From NCBI GenBank assembly GCA_045862995.1, contig BTVX01000002.1, positions 186,001 through 250,000 on the forward strand: 64,000 nt of DNA, written 5' to 3'. Positions within the stretch are counted from its first letter, which is position 1. Each line of letters opens with the position of its first letter. A program made the position numbers and the translations under genes. This stretch comes from UBA2387 sp019454665 (GTDB lineage: Bacteria; Armatimonadota; Fimbriimonadia; Fimbriimonadales; Fimbriimonadaceae). This document shows positions 58,618-64,000 of the stretch, one piece after another. Under the pieces are notes generated by a model that saw only the letters and a program-made list of their open reading frames with translations, did no database searches and was not told the origin of the DNA.

Positions 58618-58672
58618 AGGTATGACACGAGATGGAACTCGTTTGTTTGAGAGCGAGCCTCGGCGGGGCGGG

Positions 58673-58735
58673 CACGGTCTGCCGGGCAGAGAGGTTCTTG
58701 GGGTGCGTAGGGTGGTCGGGCCCGGGCAGACCGTG
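58673..58735 (+). repeat. Module C, copy 4
   Basis: A 63-bp element with ends CACGGTCTG and CAGACCGTG, right flank GCACCCCGGATCGAGGAG shared with the copy at 39629. Confidence 0.8.
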
Positions 58736-58776
58736 GCACCCCGGATCGAGGAGCTGGCGGTCCGATCGTTTCCCTT

Positions 58777-58831
58777 GTCCGCTTCGACACCTTGGGCGAC
58801 TGCGTCGCCCAAGGGCTCAGCGTGACCGGTG
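58777..58831 (+). repeat. Module D, copy 2 (hairpin)
   Basis: Same 10-bp stem as at 39480 (CTTGGGCGAC with GTCGCCCAAG); the loop is TGC instead of TCC. Confidence 0.8.
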
Positions 58832-58906
58832 AGGTCCCACAAGGTACTCGGCCAGTGGCCAACCCCTGAGGAGGGGGATTGCGGAGATTCCCATAACGTG
58901 GCGCGG

Positions 58907-60295
58907 CTACGCCCCAAGCTCGAAAGAGTCGCCCATCTCGGGGGGGAGGATGTTCCAGCCCAACTCGCGCCGCACTTGCGCGCACAGGGCGTCTTGCGCC
59001 TCGGGCTCCCCGTGGACCACGAACGTCTGCCGCGGCGCTTCTTTGAACCCGCCCAACCAGGCCATGATCTCCGAGCGGTCAGCGTGAGCCGAGAGCGAGT
59101 TGAGCTTCTCGATGCGGGCGGCGACGTTCACCGTCCGGCCCATCATGCGCCATTCGGGCTGGCCCTCGACGAGCAACCGACCCGGTGTGCCTTTGGCTTG
59201 GAACCCCGTGACGAGCACGGTCGTTCTCGGGTCGTCCAGACGGTTGAGCAGGTGGTGGACGATGCGTCCGCCGTTGCACATGCCGCTCCCCGCGATGATG
59301 ACCAGCGGCCCTTTGTGCGAGTTGAGCGCCTTGGATTGGGATCGGTCTCGGACCATTTCGAACACGTGGGGGCGGATCGGGCTCGGGTCGTCCACCAGCG
59401 AGATGCGCGCGTCCTGATCGAGTTCCTCGTCGAACTGGAACGTGAGCAACGTGGTCGCGGAGGCCATCGGGCTGTCCACGTAGATCGGGATGCGGGGCAC
59501 CCTGCTCGCGTCCTGCAGTTGGCGGATGTGGTACAGCAGCTCCTGCGTGCGGCCGATGGCGAAGCTCGGCACCAGTAGCGCACCGCCGCGTTGCCATTGG
59601 TCGTTCAGCAGGCGTTCCAACACTTCGGCGGGGTCCTCGACCGGGTGGTCCCGGTCGCCGTAGGTGCTCTCCACCACCAGGTACTCCGCGTAATCCACGC
59701 GGGTCGGGTCCTTGAGGATGGGTCGGTTGTGTCGGCCCAGGTCGCCCGACATCAGAATCCGCTCGCCGTTGGCGAAGTAGACCTCTGCGAACGCCGAGCC
59801 CAGGATGTGGCCGGCGGGCAGGAACCGCCACGTCCCGCCGCCTGGCAGGTCGGTGAACTCGTGGTACCGCAGCGGCTCCAACTGCTTGAGCGCGGCGTAC
59901 GCCTCCTTCTCGGTGTAGAGGGGCAGGGCCGGCTTGTGGCGGCTCCAGCCGTGCTTGTTGGCGTTGCGGGCATCTTCTTCTTGGATGCGCGCCGAATCTG
60001 GCAGGCTGATGCGCGCGAGGGCGCACGTGGCTCGCGTCGCGTAGAACGGGCCCCGGTAGCCTTCCCGGACCAAGCGCGGAATCAGACCGATGTGGTCCAT
60101 GTGGGCGTGCGTCAGGATGACGGCGTCGAGCTTGGCGGGGTCGAAGTCGAACTCGGCCCAGTTGCGCTCGCGAAGTTCGCGTGGGCCTTGGTAGAGGCCG
60201 CAATCCACGAGAATGCGGCGGCCGTTGTGTTCGATCAGGTGGCGCGAACCGGTGACGGTTCGAGCGGCGCCGAAGAAAGTGATCCGTTGGGGCAC
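58907..60295 (-). CDS. Metallo-beta-lactamase/beta-CASP nuclease
   Basis: A 462-residue protein of the bacterial beta-CASP group (YSH1/CPSF73-like), predicted RNA nuclease. It begins ITFFGAARTVTGSRHLIE, has ILTHAHMDHIGLIPRLV (motif II, zinc), PAGHILGSAF (motif III), ILMSGDLGRHN (motif IV), VVESTYGDRDH (beta-CASP motif A), IIAGSGMCNGGRIVHHL and LSAHADRSEI with FVVHGEPEAQ at the C-terminus. The GTG at 60295 was chosen because the protein then starts as in relatives and a CATAAT box lies 6 nt upstream. Confidence 0.93.
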   Translation of the reverse strand: MPQRITFFGAARTVTGSRHLIEHNGRRILVDCGLYQGPRELRERNWAEFDFDPAKLDAVILTHAHMDHIGLIPRLVREGYRGPFYATRATCALARISLPDSARIQEEDARNANKHGWSRHKPALPLYTEKEAYAALKQLEPLRYHEFTDLPGGGTWRFLPAGHILGSAFAEVYFANGERILMSGDLGRHNRPILKDPTRVDYAEYLVVESTYGDRDHPVEDPAEVLERLLNDQWQRGGALLVPSFAIGRTQELLYHIRQLQDASRVPRIPIYVDSPMASATTLLTFQFDEELDQDARISLVDDPSPIRPHVFEMVRDRSQSKALNSHKGPLVIIAGSGMCNGGRIVHHLLNRLDDPRTTVLVTGFQAKGTPGRLLVEGQPEWRMMGRTVNVAARIEKLNSLSAHADRSEIMAWLGGFKEAPRQTFVVHGEPEAQDALCAQVRRELGWNILPPEMGDSFELGA

Positions 60296-60301
60296 GGCCC
60301 C

Positions 60302-60307
60302 ATTATG
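60302..60307 (-). promoter_or_regulatory. -10 box of the beta-CASP gene (leaderless type)
   Basis: CATAAT on the minus strand, 6 nt before the GTG start. It differs from TANNNT only in its first base. Confidence 0.3.
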
Positions 60308-60312
60308 CGAAC

Positions 60313-60666
60313 TCAGGCGGCGGCGTAGTGCCGTCGGAACGCGTCGTGGACGAATTCCGCGACGTCGCGCCGCTCGCTCGCGGTCTGCGGAATGAACCGC
60401 AGGCCGGTGATGAACAGACGGTCTCCGCGGTTGGCGCTGTATCGGATTTCGATGGGTAGAGCCACGGTCGAGCCGTCTCCCCGCGCGACCACCAGCTCGC
60501 ACCTCTCGCCCATCCGGTAGTACCTCCGCGTGGCGCAACGGACCCCGCCCAGCGCGATGTCTTGCAGGACGGTCGTCTGCTCCTCGCTGTTCGTGCGCAG
60601 AATCGCATACTCCAATACGGCGTAGCGGTCCTGGTCGCGTCGTTCCGGGGTGGCGGTCGGATTCAT
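60313..60666 (-). CDS. PilZ-domain protein
   Basis: A 117-residue single PilZ domain, a receptor for cyclic di-GMP. RRDQDRY supplies the RxxxR motif near residue 10, and DIALGGVR fills the position of the (D/N)xSxxG motif with Ala for Ser. Strands CELVVARGDGSTVALPIEIRY and LFITGLRFI complete the barrel, ending in a helix. It may control motility, pili or exopolysaccharide in response to c-di-GMP. It lies 17 nt upstream of the beta-CASP gene. Confidence 0.83.
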   Translation of the reverse strand: MNPTATPERRDQDRYAVLEYAILRTNSEEQTTVLQDIALGGVRCATRRYYRMGERCELVVARGDGSTVALPIEIRYSANRGDRLFITGLRFIPQTASERRDVAEFVHDAFRRHYAAA

Positions 60667-60792
60667 GGTGCTCTAAGGGCTTCGTACCTGCCGGAGCCAA
60701 CCCAAACATCGGCAGACTTGCGGGAAATCATCACTCGCACTAACCAAACCCGCGCAGCTCCGTTCTTGAGGGTTGCAGGACCAAGAGCCGCC

Positions 60793-61371
60793 ATGACGAA
60801 CGAGACCGCACCACCGAACGACGACGGAAGCCTCGTTCGGTTGGCCCAGTGCGGGCGACTCGACGCCTACGACGCGTTGGTCGCCCGGTACCGGCGCGCC
60901 GTTCTCGCCATCGCGATGCGGCACGTTTCAGGCAGAGAGATGGCCGAAGACGCCGTGCAGGAAGCGTTCCTCAAGGCGTTTCGACATCTGCGCATGTTGC
61001 AGGACCCAGACCGGTTCGCGCCCTGGCTGTACGCCATCGCGCGGCAGGTGTGCGTGGACGGCGGCCGGCGCGACTCCGCCGACCGAAGCCGACTTCAAAG
61101 CGCCATTGACCAGGCGGTGCTCGAATCCTCGAAGGCCATTCGCGGGGTCGAGGACGACGCGATCCAACGCATGGAAGCCGAGTCTTTGATCTCCCGATTG
61201 CGGGAGCTTCCGGAAGAGTTGGCGACCCCGATCGCGCTGCAGTGCGAAGAGGATTGGAGCCTGACGCGCATCGCCGAATTCGTCGGCGTGCCCGTCTCGA
61301 CGATCAAATGGCGCATGCACGAGGGACGCAAGCGGCTCCGAGCCCTGCACGAAGAAGGAACAAACCCATGA
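60793..61371 (+). CDS. ECF-type RNA polymerase sigma factor
   Basis: A 192-residue sigma factor. Region 2 has LVARYRRAVLAIAMRHVSG and AEDAVQEAFLKAFRHL, the core- and -10-binding segment. Region 4 has LRELPEELATPIALQ, then WSLTRIAEFVGVPVSTIKWRMHEGRKRLRAL, the -35-binding helix-turn-helix. The ATG at 60793 gives the usual length. The stop overlaps the start of an unknown 233-residue gene (ATGA), where an anti-sigma factor would normally be found. Control by that partner is inference. Confidence 0.93.
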   Translation: MTNETAPPNDDGSLVRLAQCGRLDAYDALVARYRRAVLAIAMRHVSGREMAEDAVQEAFLKAFRHLRMLQDPDRFAPWLYAIARQVCVDGGRRDSADRSRLQSAIDQAVLESSKAIRGVEDDAIQRMEAESLISRLRELPEELATPIALQCEEDWSLTRIAEFVGVPVSTIKWRMHEGRKRLRALHEEGTNP

Positions 61372-62069
61372 CCGACACTCACTCGATCCGTATGCGGCGC
61401 ATGCTGCAAGAACTCGCCTCGATGGCGGAGCACGCCTCGCTGACTGGTGCGCTCGGCGGCGGCGAAGCCGATGCCGTGCGACGCTACAACTCGATTCTCG
61501 CTTGGGCCGTGCGCGAAGGCGTGCTCCCGGCCGATGTGTTCACCGAACTCCCGCCCAGCGCGGGGTGGAGCTCGATCGGCGTCGAAAGCCGCATGCTCGC
61601 GAGTTGCCTCGACGAAGGCGACGAAGGCGGACACCATCATCGGCACAAGCGAGACGAGGACGACTTGGACGACCCCGGCATTCTGGTCGCGATGGCGCCC
61701 TTCATGTCGCCCGAGGACCTGGCGCACCTGGTCGAGAAGTGCCTCGACCGGACGCCGCGGTTCGATGCCGGCATCCTGGTCGCCTTGGCGCCGTTCATCG
61801 GTTCGGACATGGTCGGCAAGATCGCCCGCCGCGTGTGGGAACCCAAACCGGCCACGGCACCCGAGCCTCCGGTCGAACCCGAGCCGCCTGTCGCTCCGGA
61901 GCCGCCCGTTGCCGCCGCCGAGCCCGCTGCTTCGGTCGAGACGACGTTGGAGGCGGCCTCCTCGCGCGAACAGTTGGAGGCCATTCTCGCCGCGCTCCGC
62001 GACCCAACGCTGCCACCCGAGCAGCGCGCCGAGATCGCGTTGCGCCTTGCCCAGTCGGTCGGCCCGTAA
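61368..62069 (+). CDS. Unknown protein coupled to the ECF sigma factor, 233 aa
   Basis: I do not recognise a family. It is cytoplasmic-looking with no membrane span, unlike most anti-sigma factors. A His/Asp/Glu-rich linker (HHHRHKRDEDDLDDP, about 87-101) could bind metal. Two related units follow: DDPGILVAMAPFMSPEDLAHLVEKCL and FDAGILVALAPFIGSDMVGKIARRV, an internal repeat. Then comes a Pro/Glu/Val linker (PEPPV repeated) and a short helical end. Coupling to the sigma gene suggests a regulator or effector. Confidence 0.7.
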   Translation: MTDTHSIRMRRMLQELASMAEHASLTGALGGGEADAVRRYNSILAWAVREGVLPADVFTELPPSAGWSSIGVESRMLASCLDEGDEGGHHHRHKRDEDDLDDPGILVAMAPFMSPEDLAHLVEKCLDRTPRFDAGILVALAPFIGSDMVGKIARRVWEPKPATAPEPPVEPEPPVAPEPPVAAAEPAASVETTLEAASSREQLEAILAALRDPTLPPEQRAEIALRLAQSVGP

Positions 62070-62105
62070 CGGTCGGACCCCTTCCAGCGACGCCCCGGCC
62101 CGAGC

Positions 62106-62981
62106 TCAGTTCGTCGGTTGCAGGTCGTAGGACACGTGCCGCCCCAGGTAGGGGATCGGGGTGTCCACGAAGTCCGCGACGGTCTCGAGGTCGGGGTGCA
62201 CGAACAGCGCCTCCGTTCCCTTGGGGAAGGTCAGCTTCTCGTGCAACGGCCACCAAGAAACCCAGTGGATCATCGCGATCATCGGGCGCGGCTGGTCGGT
62301 GTGGTTCGGCATCCCGGCGTGCCACATCCTCATGTCGCGGATGATCACGCTGCCGGCCCGCATCTTCGGTTGAACGGGCGGGCGGATCGCCCGCTGGGCC
62401 TCGATGCGTTCGGGCGAAACCTTGATGTCGCCGTCTTGCATCGCCACCGACGTGTCGAGGTGCGTCCCCGGCCACAGTTCGATGCTGCCGTTGCGCGCGT
62501 CCATGTCCACCATGGGCATGTTCACGATGAGCGCGTAGGGCGGCGTGGCGTGTTCGGTGTTCGGCCACAGGTGGCCCATGTCGGCGTGGACGGGCTGTCG
62601 CTGGGTGCCGTGCGCCAAGGCCGTGTTGCCGCTGTAGAACGCGTTCTTCATGCCTTGCCCCATCACCGAACTGGTGAGCTGAACCACGAACTCGTTGACC
62701 AGCACATCCCGGAAGAGGTACTCGGCCATGGGGGGCGGGTCTTGCTGGACGTTGCTGCGCGTGAAGTTGAACGGCGTGTCCGTGCGCGACAAGATGGCGG
62801 GCAGGTCCTCGAACATTCGGTCGCGGATTTTCGCGATGTGCTCGGGGTCCACGGCGTCTTCGATCGCCACCATGCCGTCGCGCAGGATGGCCTCGCGCCC
62901 GCGCATGACTGTTTCGGGATCGAATCGGCCCCGCTCGCGTTCGGCGGCAGAAATGGTCAGGGTGACATAGGGTTCGTTCAT
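62106..62981 (-). CDS. Phytanoyl-CoA dioxygenase-family protein
   Basis: A 291-residue Fe(II)/2-oxoglutarate oxygenase of the PhyH type. The iron site HxD...H is H177-x-D179 in QPVHADMGHLW and a distal His in MRMWHAGMPNHTDQPRPM; the Arg after it would bind 2-oxoglutarate. GSIELWPGTHLD is a family mark. It probably hydroxylates a small metabolite. The ATG at 62981 follows a GAGGAG ribosome-binding site, unlike the leaderless genes here. It is convergent with the sigma-partner gene. Confidence 0.87.
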   Translation of the reverse strand: MNEPYVTLTISAAERERGRFDPETVMRGREAILRDGMVAIEDAVDPEHIAKIRDRMFEDLPAILSRTDTPFNFTRSNVQQDPPPMAEYLFRDVLVNEFVVQLTSSVMGQGMKNAFYSGNTALAHGTQRQPVHADMGHLWPNTEHATPPYALIVNMPMVDMDARNGSIELWPGTHLDTSVAMQDGDIKVSPERIEAQRAIRPPVQPKMRAGSVIIRDMRMWHAGMPNHTDQPRPMIAMIHWVSWWPLHEKLTFPKGTEALFVHPDLETVADFVDTPIPYLGRHVSYDLQPTN

Positions 62982-63045
62982 GGCGGCTCCTCGCTTGTCA
63001 TCGTACCGCTCGGCACCATTGGACGCGCGTGTCCGTCCGTAGGAT

Positions 63046-64000
63046 GTGATCGAACGGTTGTTCGGAGTGTCTCGCGCGGGCTCGACGGTGAGGACGGAGG
63101 TCCTCGCCGGGGTGACCACGTTCGTGACGATGGCCTACATCCTGGTGGTCAACCCCGCCATCCTCGAAGCCGCCGGCGTGCCCAAGGGGCCGAGCTTCAC
63201 CGCCACCGCCATCGTGGCCGTGTTCGGGACGTTGCTGATGGGCCTGCTGGCCAATCGTCCGTTCGCCGTCGCACCCTACATGGGCGAGAACGCGTTCATC
63301 GCGTTCACCGTCGTGGGCTCCATGGGCTTGGCGTGGGGTCAGGCGATGGCGGCCACGTTCGCGGCGGGTGTGTTGTTCCTGTTGCTGACCGTCACGCACG
63401 TCCGCCGCTGGCTTGCGGACGCGTTGCCGAACTCGCTGAAGGCAGCGTTTGCTGTGGGCATCGGCTTGTTCCTCAGCCTGATCGGCCTCGGCCAGATGGG
63501 CGTGGTGGCGCTCGGCCAACCGGGCGGCGCACTGCTACGGCTAGGCGATCTTTCTCAAGGGCCGACGATTCTCAGCCTGGTGGGCTTCTTGGCGATGGCG
63601 ATCGCCGTCCAGCGGCGCATGCCGGGAGGCATCCTCGTCGTGATCCTCGCGCTCGCGGCGGCCATGTTTGGACTGGGTTGGGCTGCGCCACCGACCTCGT
63701 TCGCGTCGCCGCCGCCCTCGCCCGCGCCGATCATGATGCAGCTCGACTTCTCGAACTGGGCTTCGGTCGCGTTCCTGCAGGTCGTGCTGGTGGTGTTTGT
63801 GATGGCGTTTCTCGATACGATGGGCACGTTGCTCGGCCTCGCCCAACGCGCGGGGATGCTCGACGAGCACGGCAACCTTCCCGACGTGCAGAAGCCGTTG
63901 CTCGTCGACGCCAGCGCCACGACGCTTGCCCCGCTGGTGGGCACGACGGTGAGCGGCGCGTACATCGAGAGCGCGGCGGGCATCGAATCGGGCGGCCGAA
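63046..64000 (+). CDS. NCS2-family purine permease, 5' part
   Basis: The first 318 codons of an AzgA/PbuG-type guanine/hypoxanthine permease; the gene runs past the right edge. TEVLAGVTTFVTMAYILVVNP is the classic N-terminus. APYMGENAFIAFTVV holds the NCS2 substrate region (Glu for Leu in GLN-type MGLNA), FLDTMGTLLGLAQRAGML and TTVSGAYIESAAGIESGGR are further marks. GTG at 63046 is used because it yields IERLF before the conserved part. It is divergent from the dioxygenase gene. Confidence 0.92.
   Translation, partial: MIERLFGVSRAGSTVRTEVLAGVTTFVTMAYILVVNPAILEAAGVPKGPSFTATAIVAVFGTLLMGLLANRPFAVAPYMGENAFIAFTVVGSMGLAWGQAMAATFAAGVLFLLLTVTHVRRWLADALPNSLKAAFAVGIGLFLSLIGLGQMGVVALGQPGGALLRLGDLSQGPTILSLVGFLAMAIAVQRRMPGGILVVILALAAAMFGLGWAAPPTSFASPPPSPAPIMMQLDFSNWASVAFLQVVLVVFVMAFLDTMGTLLGLAQRAGMLDEHGNLPDVQKPLLVDASATTLAPLVGTTVSGAYIESAAGIESGGR

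Larger units (their letters stand above)
58153..58906. repeat. Gene-poor mosaic of repeat modules, site 3
   Basis: A 754-nt stretch between NFACT and a convergent beta-CASP gene. Modules are B inverted (58496-58540), A (58571-58617), C (58673-58735) and D (58777-58831). A 50-codon orphan frame with its own promoter-like box lies at 58331-58483, just before the modules. Nothing else convincing is seen. Confidence 0.8.

Noticed and set aside
1..64000. tRNA, rRNA, insertion sequences, prophage
   Set aside because: I looked for cloverleaf sequences, rRNA-conserved stretches, transposase motifs and phage genes and saw none; a covariance-model search would be decisive for small RNAs.

Overview
The window is high-GC DNA from a diderm bacterium. 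Evidence for an outer membrane is KDO-8-phosphate synthase, a PorV/FadL-type beta-barrel protein, a DsbD-type reductase and many lipoproteins. A prepilin-like protein with an FTLIELLVV leader and a C-terminal ADGHA motif, a PEP-CTERM protein, a dockerin/beta-propeller protein and an alpha-2-macroglobulin together suggest an Armatimonadota (Fimbriimonadia-like) genome. That placement is inference from gene content; no rRNA or tRNA gene is present to test it.

Layout. 1-7 kb: 5' end of accD with an apparent frameshift, a GH5 glycosidase, dsbD-kdsA, two small unknown genes. 5.5-11.2 kb (minus strand): prepilin-like protein, two small lipoproteins, obg, nadD, rsfS and a TPR-like membrane protein. 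This run contains a perfect 1005-bp tandem duplication that leaves one intact and one broken copy of obg and of a small lipoprotein gene. 11.4-20.4 kb (plus): GNAT, an Ig-like/PorV-like/pseudo-caspase cassette, a HhH-like protein, a LysM-SH3-NlpC/P60 endopeptidase and a glycogen debranching enzyme. 20.4-24.5 kb (minus): lipoproteins, an alpha/beta hydrolase, a TIGR01777 epimerase with ubiX, and a cupin. 24.6-27.1 kb: two coupled unknown secreted proteins, the first with a clan CD-like HG...AC signature. 27-31.4 kb (minus): a branched-chain amino acid ABC transporter (livKHMG) without livF. 31.5-39.2 kb: sugar transferase, PEP-CTERM protein, beta-propeller/dockerin protein, aldo/keto reductase, ACT protein and aspartate kinase. 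40-46.7 kb: a translationally coupled operon of a polytopic membrane protein, a 1545-residue alpha-2-macroglobulin and a VanW protein. 47.3-58.2 kb: nucleoside-kinase-like protein, ABC exporter, GH38-like mannosidase, a Phd/PIN toxin-antitoxin pair, nitroreductase, ThuA, SRPBCC protein, oligopeptide-binding lipoprotein and an NFACT (RqcH-like) protein. 58.9-64 kb: beta-CASP nuclease, PilZ, ECF sigma factor with an unknown partner, phytanoyl-CoA dioxygenase-like protein and the start of an NCS2 purine permease.

Two genome-level patterns stand out. First, many transcription units carry a TANNNT -10 box 6-9 nt before the start codon with no Shine-Dalgarno sequence, which points to leaderless mRNAs. 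Second, the three longest gene-free stretches (39155-40001, 46723-47265, 58153-58906) are mosaics of one shared set of hairpin-forming modules, including a 61-63-bp element with conserved inverted ends and a variable interior. I found no rRNA, tRNA, CRISPR array, insertion sequence or prophage.
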